From Stutzerimonas stutzeri SDM-LAC (GTDB lineage Bacteria; Pseudomonadota; Gammaproteobacteria; Pseudomonadales; Pseudomonadaceae): a stretch of 32,285 nucleotides of DNA. The stretch covers positions 1 through 32,285 of the forward strand of contig NZ_AGSX01000103.1 of assembly GCF_000235745.1 (NCBI RefSeq), written 5' to 3'. Position 1 is the stretch's first letter. Each line of letters opens with the position of its first letter. The translations under genes were made by a program, and so were the position numbers. The notes below the pieces were generated by a model, which had not been told where the DNA came from, searched no databases, and worked only from the letters and a program-made list of their open reading frames with translations. Shown in pieces: positions 10,224-16,901 of the stretch.

Positions 10224-10924
10224 AGCCGCGTATCGAAGTCGTCGGCATCGACAGCTTGATGCTGCGCCTGTTCGACGAGATCGACGAAGCTCATATGCCC
10301 TGGCTACTGGCCGCTGCACGGCGTCTGCGCGATAGCTTCGGCGCCGCCCTGATCGATCTGGTGCCGTCCTACACCAGCCTGCTCATTCATTACGACCTGG
10401 CGCAACTGGATGACGACCAGGCGCGTCAGCGGGTAGCGGATGCGCTGCATGAACTGCAGCCGGATGCAGGGGGCAAGGCGCGCGAGCTGGATATCCCGGT
10501 CTGGTACGACCCAAGCGTCGGTCCGGAACTCGAAGCATTGGGTCAGCGCAGCGGGCTTGGCGTTACGGGCGTGATCGAGCGCCACAGTGCCCGTACCTAT
10601 CAGGTTTTCGCGCTGGGTTTCGCACCTGGGTTCGCGTTCATGGGGCTGGTCGACGAATCCCTCGCCAGCCCGCGTCTGCAAACGCCACGCAAGCAGGTTC
10701 CGGCTGGCAGTCTCGGTATCGCTGATCGTCAGACCGCTATCTATCCGCTGGTATCACCCGGGGGCTGGAACCTCATCGGCCGCAGCCCGACGCGGCTGTT
10801 CGATCGGGAGCTGGACGGCTACAGCATCTGGCAACCCGGTGATCGCGTGCGTTTCCAACCCATCGAACGCGCCGAGTTCATTCGGCTCGGCGGAGACGAT
10901 AGTCCTTTCGAGGTGACGCCATGA
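10220..10924 (+). CDS. pxpB: 5-oxoprolinase subunit B (KipI family)
   Basis: Partner of PxpC in the 5-oxoprolinase, homologous to the Bacillus sporulation-kinase inhibitor KipI and to half of allophanate hydrolase subunit 1. The 234 residues include [13 protein letters not shown] (about 48-60), the cyclophilin-like domain core [20 protein letters not shown] (about 130-149), [20 protein letters not shown] and [17 protein letters not shown]. All are diagnostic of the family. The start overlaps the pxpA stop by 4 bp, and its own stop overlaps pxpC by 4 bp, so the three subunits are translationally coupled and made in matched amounts. Confidence 0.93.
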   Translation: MKPRIEVVGIDSLMLRLFDEIDEAHMPWLLAAARRLRDSFGAALIDLVPSYTSLLIHYDLAQLDDDQARQRVADALHELQPDAGGKARELDIPVWYDPSVGPELEALGQRSGLGVTGVIERHSARTYQVFALGFAPGFAFMGLVDESLASPRLQTPRKQVPAGSLGIADRQTAIYPLVSPGGWNLIGRSPTRLFDRELDGYSIWQPGDRVRFQPIERAEFIRLGGDDSPFEVTP

Positions 10925-11835
10925 GCCTGTTGATCGAGCGCAGCGGCGCCATGGCCAGCCTGCAGGACGGCGGCCGGTTCGGTGTCCGTCATCTCGGCGT
11001 GACCCAGAGCGGCGCAGCGGACTGGATTTCTCAGACATGGGCGAACTGGCTGCTGGGAAATCCGCTGCAGGCCGCAACCATCGAAATCACACTGGGAAAT
11101 TTCGCCCTGCTGGCCGAAGCTGACAACTGCCTAGCGCTGTGCGGCGCAGACCTTGCGGCTACGCTGGATGGGCAACCGCTTGAACCGGGGCGCAGCTTCA
11201 ACATTCGCAAGGGTCAACGCCTGACGTTTGCCCAACCGCGTCGAGGTGTGCGCGCCTATCTTGCCGCGCCGGGTGGCTTTGCCGCACCTCTGACGCTGGA
11301 CAGCTGCTCGACGGTGAGGCGCGAGGCGCTTGGCGGCCTGCACGGCGATGGCCAGCCGCTGGCCCAGGGTGATCGACTGCAGTGGAGCGGCACTGCGCCC
11401 AGGCCGCGTGAGCTGGATGCTGATTCGATCACACCGTTGTCATCCTCAGAACCGCTGCAGGTGGTGCTTGGCGCGCAGATCGGCGACTTCAGCGGGCAAA
11501 GCCTTTTCGATGCATTCAATAGTAAATGGACGGTGGACCAGCGCGCCGATCGCATGGGTATCCGCCTGCTCGGCCCTGTGCTGCGCAGCTCACGACAATC
11601 GATGATTTCCGAAGGTGTGCCATTGGGCGCGATTCAAGTTCCGCCGGATGGGCAGCCTATCGTCCTGCTCAATGACCGGCAGACCATTGGCGGTTATCCG
11701 AGGCTGGGCGCGCTGACACCACTTGCGGTGGCACGCCTGGCGCAGTGCCTACCGGGCACCGAGGTTCACTTGCAGCCAATGGCCTTACAGGCTGCACAAC
11801 GCGAACAACGTCTGTTGCTCGCCCGTTGGCAATAA
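10921..11835 (+). CDS. pxpC: 5-oxoprolinase subunit C (KipA / biotin-dependent carboxyltransferase family)
   Basis: Third subunit of the PxpABC 5-oxoprolinase, 304 residues. Family hallmarks are the N-terminal segment SLQDGGRFGVRHLGVTQSGA leading into DW (residues about 13-34), NPLQAATIEITLG, CGADLAATLDG, RRGVRAYLAAPGGF (about 99-112) and the C-terminal PPDGQPIVLLNDRQTIGGYP followed by RLGALTPLAVARL. Despite the domain name, no biotin carrier is encoded nearby, as expected for 5-oxoprolinase in contrast to urea or allophanate systems. The gene closes the operon and is followed by the hairpin at 11879-11904. Confidence 0.93.
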   Translation: MSLLIERSGAMASLQDGGRFGVRHLGVTQSGAADWISQTWANWLLGNPLQAATIEITLGNFALLAEADNCLALCGADLAATLDGQPLEPGRSFNIRKGQRLTFAQPRRGVRAYLAAPGGFAAPLTLDSCSTVRREALGGLHGDGQPLAQGDRLQWSGTAPRPRELDADSITPLSSSEPLQVVLGAQIGDFSGQSLFDAFNSKWTVDQRADRMGIRLLGPVLRSSRQSMISEGVPLGAIQVPPDGQPIVLLNDRQTIGGYPRLGALTPLAVARLAQCLPGTEVHLQPMALQAAQREQRLLLARWQ

Positions 11836-11878
11836 TGCCGTTAGCGGCTTGAAACTGCGCTCGGCAGCCTGACCTGCT

Positions 11879-11904
11879 ATTGCTCGATCGGTACGAGCAA
11901 TTTT
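11879..11904 (+). terminator. Intrinsic terminator after pxpC
   Basis: ATTGCTCG (11879-11886) pairs perfectly with CGAGCAAT (11894-11901) around a 7-nt loop, followed by TTT. It lies in the 109-bp convergent gap between pxpC and yaeQ. On the minus strand the trailing bases are not T-rich, so it mainly serves pxpABC. Nothing else is recognisable in the gap. Confidence 0.7.
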
Positions 11905-11944
11905 GAAGCGGACCAAGAAGCAGGTCCGGGTAGTCGGTGAGTGT

Positions 11945-12487
11945 TCAACCGCGTTCGCCGATCATCCATTCGAGCGGCACTTCGTGCTGGCCACGCTCGT
12001 CGGTAATGAAGAGCGATCCTTCACTGACCATCACACTCCAGCTGATCGCCCTGGGCAAATCCTGCGCCACAGCTTCCAGTGCCTCCTGCCCCACCGCTAC
12101 CACGTTGATCTTCTTCAGGCTGCGCACGCTGTCGAGCACCTTGGTCTGCCACACCCGCAAATTGCCGTAAGCCACCAGGCTGAAGCGCTCGGCACGGCGC
12201 GAGCACCAGGTGATCCGCTCAGCGTCCGGCTGACCGACTTCGATCCAGTGCAGCACGCGATCGTCCAGGCTCTTTTCCCAAAGCGCCGGCTCGTCCACAT
12301 CCGAAAGTCCCCGACCAAAAGCGAGCTTTTCGTCATACCAGAGTATGTAGGCGATCAGTCGCGCCACCATTCGCTCCTCGGTTTCCGATGGATGACGAGC
12401 CACGGTGAAGCGCAGGTCCTGATAAACATGACGATCGAGGTCGGTGAGATTGATTTCAACTTTGTAAGGGGTGGCTTGCAGGGCCAT
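11945..12487 (-). CDS. yaeQ: YaeQ family protein
   Basis: 180 residues, full family length. The N terminus MALQATPYKVEINLTDLDRH and the segments YILWYDEKLAFGRGLSDVDE (about 47-66), WIEVGQPDAERITWCSRRAE (about 81-100) and the C-terminal EVPLEWMIGERG match the YaeQ family. Its fold is related to PD-(D/E)XK nucleases, although the biochemical role is not established. E. coli YaeQ was first noted as a suppressor of rfaH-type haemolysin transcription defects, and I would not infer an activity from that. The ATG at 12487 follows CTGGAGC. It is convergent with pxpC and divergent from bfd. Confidence 0.9.
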   Translation of the reverse strand: MALQATPYKVEINLTDLDRHVYQDLRFTVARHPSETEERMVARLIAYILWYDEKLAFGRGLSDVDEPALWEKSLDDRVLHWIEVGQPDAERITWCSRRAERFSLVAYGNLRVWQTKVLDSVRSLKKINVVAVGQEALEAVAQDLPRAISWSVMVSEGSLFITDERGQHEVPLEWMIGERG

Positions 12488-12614
12488 GACAGCTCCAGGC
12501 GAAAAAAAGAGCCGCAGTTTAGCCTATTGACAGGATTTCAGAGGTGGCCGTAGCGAGATCTCCCGCGCCGCTGAAAGGTGGGTTGTTGAAATGAGGAAAT
12601 CCGACGAGCGTTCT

Positions 12615-12643
12615 TTGACAATCATTCTCATTCTGTTTAGCAT
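12615..12643 (+). promoter_or_regulatory. Sigma70 promoter of bfd with overlapping Fur box
   Basis: A perfect -35 TTGACA (12615-12620), a 17-bp spacer and TAGCAT (12638-12643) form a strong promoter 33 bp upstream of bfd. The spacer is occupied by GACAATCATTCTCATTCTG (12617-12635), which matches 13 of the 19 bases of the classical Fur box; its reverse contains AATGAGAATGATT. Fur-Fe bound here would block polymerase, so bfd should be switched on when iron is low. Confidence 0.82.
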
Positions 12644-12675
12644 CTCAACCATCGCAAACCCAACGGGTAGTTCAT

Positions 12676-12894
12676 ATGTACGTGTGTCTTTGCCAGGGCG
12701 TTACCGACGGCCAGATCCGTGAAGCCATCTACGAAGGTTGCTGCAGTTATCGGGAAGTGCGAGACGCGACTGGCGTAGCCACGCAATGTGGTAAATGCGC
12801 TTGTGTCGCCAAGCAGGTCGTTCGCGAAACCCTGAGCGATATTCAGAATGCCAGCGCCCCCCTTGCTTACCCGGCAGGTTTTGCTCCCGCCTAG
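12676..12894 (+). CDS. bfd: Bacterioferritin-associated ferredoxin
   Basis: Small [2Fe-2S] protein (72 residues) that binds bacterioferritin and passes electrons through its haem to the mineral core, so that stored iron is reduced and released. Cluster ligands are at C4 and C6 (MYVCLCQGV) and C38 and C41 (TQCGKCAC), the characteristic C-x-C ... C-x2-C spacing. Helical segments such as DGQIREAIYEGC (about 11-22) fit the BFD fold. It is transcribed from the Fur-controlled promoter at 12615-12643 and separated from bfrB by a terminator at 12913-12938. Mobilisation and storage proteins can therefore be regulated separately, although the genes are adjacent. Confidence 0.95.
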   Translation: MYVCLCQGVTDGQIREAIYEGCCSYREVRDATGVATQCGKCACVAKQVVRETLSDIQNASAPLAYPAGFAPA

Positions 12895-12912
12895 AATCAA
12901 ATCGATGTATAG

Positions 12913-12938
12913 AAGCCGGGCACATGCCCGGCTTTTTT
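12913..12938 (+). terminator. Intrinsic terminator after bfd
   Basis: AAGCCGGGCA (12913-12922) pairs with TGCCCGGCTT (12925-12934), and the stem runs into a T tract (12933-12938). This is a textbook Rho-independent terminator 18 bp past the bfd stop, which uncouples bfd from bfrB. Confidence 0.92.
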
Positions 12939-12980
12939 CTGTTCGCGAATCAATACCTTGGCACCATATCGCGGAACAGA

Positions 12981-12994
12981 CTTATTCTTATTCC
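12981..12994. promoter_or_regulatory. Weak Fur-like hexamer repeat upstream of bfrB
   Basis: CTTATTCTTATTCC contains a tandem CTTATT. Its reverse AATAAGAATAAG agrees with 9 of 12 bases of AATGAGAATGAT, the core of the Fur box upstream of bfd. It lies about 100 bp upstream of bfrB, between the bfd terminator and the bfrB start. No clear -10/-35 pair was found next to it, so this is a weak candidate only. Confidence 0.25.
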
Positions 12995-13092
12995 GCTTTA
13001 CCCTTTAACATTCAAGGGCTTAGGTTTGACAGCACCCAGGATCGTGGCCAGACTGCGCCCATTAAGAACGTGGTTCGACGCAGGGCACCGAT

Positions 13093-13563
13093 ATGAAAGG
13101 CGACAAGCTGGTCATACAGCATCTGAACAAAATCCTCGGCAACGAACTGGTCGCAATCAACCAGTACTTCCTGCATGCGCGCATGTATGAAGACTGGGGA
13201 CTCGGCAAGCTCGGCAAGCATGAGTACGAAGAATCCATCGACGAGATGAAGCATGCCGACAAGCTGATCAAGCGCATCCTGTTCCTGGAGGGCCTGCCCA
13301 ATCTGCAGGATCTGGGAAAGTTACTGATCGGCGAAAACACGCGCGAGATGCTCGACTGTGACCTCAAGCTCGAGCAAGGCGGCGTCCAGGACCTCAAGGT
13401 CGCCATTGCCTATTGCGAGAGCGTCGGCGACTACGGAACCCGCGAGCTGCTAGAAGACATCCTTGAAGCCGAAGAAGAACATATCGACTGGCTGGAAACC
13501 CAGCTGAGCCTGATTGGCAAGGTCGGCATGGAGAACTATCTGCAGTCGCAGATGGACGAGTAG
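13093..13563 (+). CDS. bfrB: Bacterioferritin (BfrB type)
   Basis: Twenty-four-subunit haem-containing iron-storage protein of the cytoplasm. The 156-residue subunit begins [19 protein letters not shown]. The dinuclear ferroxidase ligands are all at the standard positions: E18, E51, H54, E94, E127 and H130. M52, which ligates the inter-subunit haem, is also present (DEMKHAD). The sequence resembles P. aeruginosa BfrB as I recall it, for instance in [20 protein letters not shown]. It lies 198 bp downstream of bfd, its electron-donor partner, behind bfd's terminator, so it needs its own promoter. GCAGGG precedes the ATG at 13093. The terminator at 13583-13607 follows. Confidence 0.95.
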   Translation: MKGDKLVIQHLNKILGNELVAINQYFLHARMYEDWGLGKLGKHEYEESIDEMKHADKLIKRILFLEGLPNLQDLGKLLIGENTREMLDCDLKLEQGGVQDLKVAIAYCESVGDYGTRELLEDILEAEEEHIDWLETQLSLIGKVGMENYLQSQMDE

Positions 13564-13582
13564 CCGGTCGCTTCGCTATATG

Positions 13583-13607
13583 GACGGGAGCCTCGGCTCC
13601 CGTCTTT
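13583..13607 (+). terminator. Intrinsic terminator after bfrB
   Basis: GACGGGAGCC (13583-13592) pairs perfectly with GGCTCCCGTC (13595-13604), followed by TTTCGTTATT, 19 bp past the bfrB stop. The T run is short, but the stem is strong and the position is right. Confidence 0.82.
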
Positions 13608-13676
13608 CGTTATTACCTGACGCAACACGGAAGCCAGATCTCGCCAAAAGGAACTGAGCGAGCTGAAACTCAGGCA

Positions 13677-13705
13677 TAAAAAAACCCGCCGGCAGGCGGG
13701 TTTTT
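13677..13705. terminator. Bidirectional terminator, mainly for grxD
   Basis: AAAACCCGCC (13681-13690) pairs with GGCGGGTTTT (13695-13704) around GGCA. A-rich bases precede it and T-rich bases follow, so it works in either orientation. It lies 13 bp past the grxD stop on the minus strand and backs up the bfrB terminator on the plus strand. Confidence 0.9.
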
Positions 13706-13717
13706 CAGGAGTCGCGA

Positions 13718-14044
13718 TCAGGCGCCGGCTTTCTCAACGGCTTGTTTGATCAGCGGCTGCAGCTCACCCTTTTCGAACATCTCCAGAATGATGTCGCTGC
13801 CACCGACGAGCTCGCCATCTACCCACAGCTGGGGAAAGGTCGGCCAGTTGGCGTACTTGGGCAGATTGGTACGAATTTCAGGATTTTGCAGGATGTCGAC
13901 ATAGGCGAACTTTTCGCCACAACCCATCACAGCCTGGGTCGCGCGGGCAGAAAAGCCGCACTGCGGTGCGTTGGGCGAGCCTTTCATGTAAAGCAGCACC
14001 GGGTTCTTTTCGATCTGCTCTTTGATAGTTTCGATGATATCCAT
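13718..14044 (-). CDS. grxD: Monothiol glutaredoxin (Grx4 type)
   Basis: 108-residue CGFS-type glutaredoxin that carries and delivers [2Fe-2S] clusters rather than acting mainly as a disulfide reductase. The active site C29-G30-F31-S32 is in SPNAPQCGFSARATQ. It is followed by the glutathione-binding segments WPTFPQLWVDGELVGGSDI (about 66-84, with the cis-Pro after Thr). The start at 14044 (MDIIETIKEQIEK) is preceded by GAGGTG. Its place beside bfd and bfrB suits an iron/iron-sulfur neighbourhood, although it is on the opposite strand and separately terminated. Confidence 0.95.
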   Translation of the reverse strand: MDIIETIKEQIEKNPVLLYMKGSPNAPQCGFSARATQAVMGCGEKFAYVDILQNPEIRTNLPKYANWPTFPQLWVDGELVGGSDIILEMFEKGELQPLIKQAVEKAGA

Positions 14045-14094
14045 GGGGCACCTCGGCTAGTCTCGGTTGCCGCGCATTGTACAGAACAGCAGCC

Positions 14095-14123
14095 TAAAAG
14101 CCGAGTCACGAGCTCGGCTTTTA
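14095..14123. terminator. Orphan terminator-like hairpin between divergent grxD and argF
   Basis: TAAAAGCCGAG (14095-14105) pairs perfectly with CTCGGCTTTTA (14113-14123), an 11-bp stem with a 7-nt loop, A-rich on one side and T-rich on the other. It lies between the start codons of two divergent genes, where no transcript of a recognised gene should end. It could terminate a short RNA, be a relic of lost genes, or insulate the two promoters. Confidence 0.6.
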
Positions 14124-14181
14124 TTAGCGCGCATACGGTACAGCTCGCTGGCAGCGCGGATTCTGGCGCGCCGAGACCGAT

Positions 14182-14211
14182 TTGCGCAGGCCAAGCCTTT
14201 CTGGATAAGAT
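14182..14211 (+). promoter_or_regulatory. Candidate argF promoter
   Basis: TTGCGC (14182-14187), an 18-bp spacer and TAAGAT (14206-14211) fit a moderate sigma70 promoter, with an expected start near 14218 and a leader of about 95 nt. Two direct TGTCGC-like words follow at 14228-14233 (CGTCGC) and 14249-14254 (TGTCGT). Their 21-bp spacing is what I recall for Pseudomonas ArgR half-sites, although the AA part of that consensus is absent. Confidence 0.4.
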
Positions 14212-14312
14212 CGCGCCTTTCCCGTTTCGTCGCCATCTATGCGACCCCTGTCGTAGGCCTTTCTTTTTCGTCGGAATCACCGGCCTCGACTGCGGCAATA
14301 AAGGTAGTTGAT

Positions 14313-15233
14313 ATGAGCGCAAGGCATTTTCTCTCACTGATGGATTGCACGCCCCAGGAGCTGTTAGGCCTGGTCCGTCGCGGCATCGAGCTGAAGGATC
14401 TGCGCGAGCGCGGCATTCTGTTCGAGCCGCTGAAGAACCGTGTTCTTGGAATGATTTTCGAGAAAGCTTCGACCCGCACGAGACTGTCTTTCGAGGCCGG
14501 GATGATCCAACTCGGCGGACAGGCGATATTTCTCTCGCCCCGCGACACCCAACTGGGTCGCGGCGAGCCGATCAGCGACTCAGCCATCGTTATGTCGAGC
14601 ATGCTCGACGCCATCATGATCCGCACTTTCGCCCATTCGACGCTGACCGAATTTGCAGCGAGCTCCTCGGTACCGGTAATCAACGGACTGTCTGACGATC
14701 TGCACCCTTGCCAGTTGATGGCCGACATGCAGACGTTTCATGAGCTGCGCGGCAGCATCGCGGGCAAGACCGTAGCCTGGGTCGGGGACGGCAACAACAT
14801 GTGCAACTCCTATATGGAGGCAGCGCTTCAATTCGACTTCCAACTGCGTATCGCCTGCCCGGAGGGCTACGAGCCCAAAGGCGAGCTGCTCGCGCGGGCG
14901 GGTGACCGGGTGCAGATCTTCCGCGACCCACGCGAAGCGGTGGCTGGCGCTCACTTGGTCAGCACAGACGTCTGGGCCTCCATGGGCCAGGAAGACGAAG
15001 TCGCAGCTCGTATTGCCACCTTCCGTCCGTACCAGGTTGATCGGGCCTTGCTCGATGCGGCGGCTGAAGACGTTCTGTTCATGCATTGCCTGCCCGCCCA
15101 TCGCGGCGAGGAGATCAGTCATGACCTGCTCGACGACAAGCGCGCGGTCGCCTGGCAGCAAGCCGAAAACCGTCTGCATGTGCAAAAAGCCCTGCTTGAA
15201 TTTTTGGTCGAGCCGGCTTACCACCACGCATGA
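14313..15233 (+). CDS. argF: Ornithine carbamoyltransferase, anabolic
   Basis: Makes citrulline from ornithine and carbamoyl phosphate in arginine biosynthesis. It is 306 residues from the ATG at 14313 ([14 protein letters not shown]), behind AAAGG. The longer open frame from 14067 adds 82 residues with no family support and would cross the hairpin at 14095. The carbamoyl-phosphate site S53-T-R-T-R57 is present, as are the [11 protein letters not shown] segment and the ornithine-site H258-C-L-P ([11 protein letters not shown]). It reads as the anabolic form by length and by lack of arcABC neighbours. Its stop overlaps the ABC ATPase start by 4 bp (ATGA), so the two are translationally coupled. 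Confidence 0.95.
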   Translation: MSARHFLSLMDCTPQELLGLVRRGIELKDLRERGILFEPLKNRVLGMIFEKASTRTRLSFEAGMIQLGGQAIFLSPRDTQLGRGEPISDSAIVMSSMLDAIMIRTFAHSTLTEFAASSSVPVINGLSDDLHPCQLMADMQTFHELRGSIAGKTVAWVGDGNNMCNSYMEAALQFDFQLRIACPEGYEPKGELLARAGDRVQIFRDPREAVAGAHLVSTDVWASMGQEDEVAARIATFRPYQVDRALLDAAAEDVLFMHCLPAHRGEEISHDLLDDKRAVAWQQAENRLHVQKALLEFLVEPAYHHA

Positions 15234-16339
15234 GCCATGAGCCGCTGTTGCACCTTCGCGATCTCGCCTGCGGTTACGGCGGGCAGAGCATTGTGCAGAA
15301 CCTCAATCTGCACCTGAATCGCGGCGACATCGGGTGCCTGCTGGGTCCTTCCGGTTGCGGTAAAACCACCACATTGCGGGCTATCGCTGGTTTCGAGCAC
15401 GTCAACGAAGGCGAGATCCAGCTGGGCGACGCGGTGCTTTCGCGGCGAGGCTTCACACTGGCACCCGAGAAGCGCCGGGTCGGCATGGTGTTTCAGGACT
15501 ATGCCCTGTTCCCGCATCTGACCGTGACGGAAAACATCGGCTTTGGCATTCGCAAGCATCCGCAATCACAACGCATCGTGCGCGAGATGCTTGACCTGGT
15601 GCACCTCTCTCCACTCGGCAGGCGCTATCCGCACGAACTGTCCGGTGGCCAGCAGCAACGCGTGGCGCTCGCCCGGGCCCTTGCACCTGAGCCGGAACTG
15701 CTCCTGCTGGATGAACCTTTTTCCAACCTCGATGGCGACCTGCGCCGACGCCTGAGTCATGAAGTACGCGAAATTCTGAAGGCACGCGGCACCAGTGCGA
15801 TTCTCGTCACGCATGATCAGGAGGAAGCCTTCGCTGTCAGCGATCAGGTCGGTGTATTCAAGAATGGTCGGTTGGAACAGTGGGATACGCCGTTCAACCT
15901 CTACCATGAACCGCTCACACCTTTTGTGGCGAGCTTCATAGGCCAGGGCTACTTCATTCGCGGCCAGCTGATCGATCCAGAAACAGTGCAGACCGAACTG
16001 GGCGTCATCCGTGGCAACCGCGCCTACACCATGCCGGCGGGCAGCTCGGTGGATGTCCTGCTACGTCCGGATGACATCGTTTATGCGCCGGAAAGCGCGC
16101 TCAAGGCGCTCATCGTCGGCAAGACTTTTCTAGGCGCTTCAACCTTGTATCGCCTGCAGCTGCCCACTGGAAATCAGCTTGAGGGAATATTTCCCAGCCA
16201 CGCGGACTACCCGACTGGTCAGGAGGTAGGCATTGCCATCGCCGCTGACCATCTGGTGGTGTTTCCTGCACAGGGCAGCGTTGCCGCCTATGAAAAACTG
16301 CCAGAAGCAGGCGTGCGACGTTACAGCAGCAACGTTTGA
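15230..16339 (+). CDS. ABC transporter ATP-binding protein (FbpC/PotA-like, TOBE domain)
   Basis: 369 residues. Walker A is GPSGCGKT at 39-46, with the Q-loop in [14 protein letters not shown], signature [16 protein letters not shown], Walker [13 protein letters not shown] and switch histidine in [10 protein letters not shown]. The C-terminal third (about 240-355) has the shape of the TOBE regulatory domain of the CUT1/MOI importers, including [11 protein letters not shown]. By sequence it most resembles ferric-iron (FbpC) or polyamine/spermidine import ATPases. No permease or binding protein is encoded in the flanking DNA seen here, so its partners must lie elsewhere. It overlaps the argF stop by 4 bp, an arrangement I recall as conserved in Pseudomonas. 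The substrate remains open. Confidence 0.88.
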   Translation: MSHEPLLHLRDLACGYGGQSIVQNLNLHLNRGDIGCLLGPSGCGKTTTLRAIAGFEHVNEGEIQLGDAVLSRRGFTLAPEKRRVGMVFQDYALFPHLTVTENIGFGIRKHPQSQRIVREMLDLVHLSPLGRRYPHELSGGQQQRVALARALAPEPELLLLDEPFSNLDGDLRRRLSHEVREILKARGTSAILVTHDQEEAFAVSDQVGVFKNGRLEQWDTPFNLYHEPLTPFVASFIGQGYFIRGQLIDPETVQTELGVIRGNRAYTMPAGSSVDVLLRPDDIVYAPESALKALIVGKTFLGASTLYRLQLPTGNQLEGIFPSHADYPTGQEVGIAIAADHLVVFPAQGSVAAYEKLPEAGVRRYSSNV

Positions 16340-16355
16340 GCCCTGCGCCCGCCCG

Positions 16356-16874
16356 CTACTCTTGCGACCGAGCTTCCATTGCCTCACCGCCTCGTGATTT
16401 GAGACGGCGCGCCTTGAAAAACTCACTCAGCATCTCGCTGCATTCCTGTGCCGCTACGCCGCCTTCGATCAACACGCGATGATTGAGAAAGCCCTGCGAG
16501 AAAAACTCGCCTCGGCTGACTGCAACCCCCGCCTTGGGCTCCGTTGCGCCGTATACCACTCGCTGCACACGTGAATGAACGATCAAACCAGCGCACATGC
16601 TGCAGGGTTCGAGCGTCACGTACAGCGTGCTTCCCGGCAAACGATAGTTCTCCCGACTCAATGCCGCGTCGCGAATGGCGACCATCTCAGCATGGGCGCT
16701 GGGGTCGTGACTGGAGATCGGACGGTTGAAACCGCGGCCGACTATCTGGCCATCCTGCACCACCACCGCACCGACCGGGACTTCCCCGAGCCGCGCCCCT
16801 TCAGCGGCGAGCGCCAAGGCCTCGCGCATGAATTCGTCATCACGGGAACGATCAATGATCATCGGTCTTTTCAT
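16356..16874 (-). CDS. tadA: tRNA-specific adenosine deaminase
   Basis: Converts A34 to inosine in the anticodon wobble position of tRNA-Arg(ACG), an essential step in decoding CGN codons. The deaminase zinc site is complete: H61-A-E63 (DPSAHAEMVAIRDA) with proton-shuttling Glu, and P90-C91-S-M-C94 (TLEPCSMCAG). VPVGAVVV and the RVVYGATEPKAGVAVS segment are also typical. It is 172 residues from the ATG at 16874; M5 at 16862 is an alternative start. It is convergent with the ABC ATPase (16 bp between stops) and starts 27 bp after the multicopper oxidase stop, so the two are probably co-transcribed. Confidence 0.95.
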   Translation of the reverse strand: MKRPMIIDRSRDDEFMREALALAAEGARLGEVPVGAVVVQDGQIVGRGFNRPISSHDPSAHAEMVAIRDAALSRENYRLPGSTLYVTLEPCSMCAGLIVHSRVQRVVYGATEPKAGVAVSRGEFFSQGFLNHRVLIEGGVAAQECSEMLSEFFKARRLKSRGGEAMEARSQE

Positions 16875-16901
16875 CTAATCAATCCGGCTACTACCGCCCT
16901 C

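Noticed and set aside
14067-14312. 82-residue N-terminal extension of argF
   Set aside because: The family begins at MSARHF. The extension crosses the hairpin at 14095-14123 and has no homology signal or ribosome-binding site.
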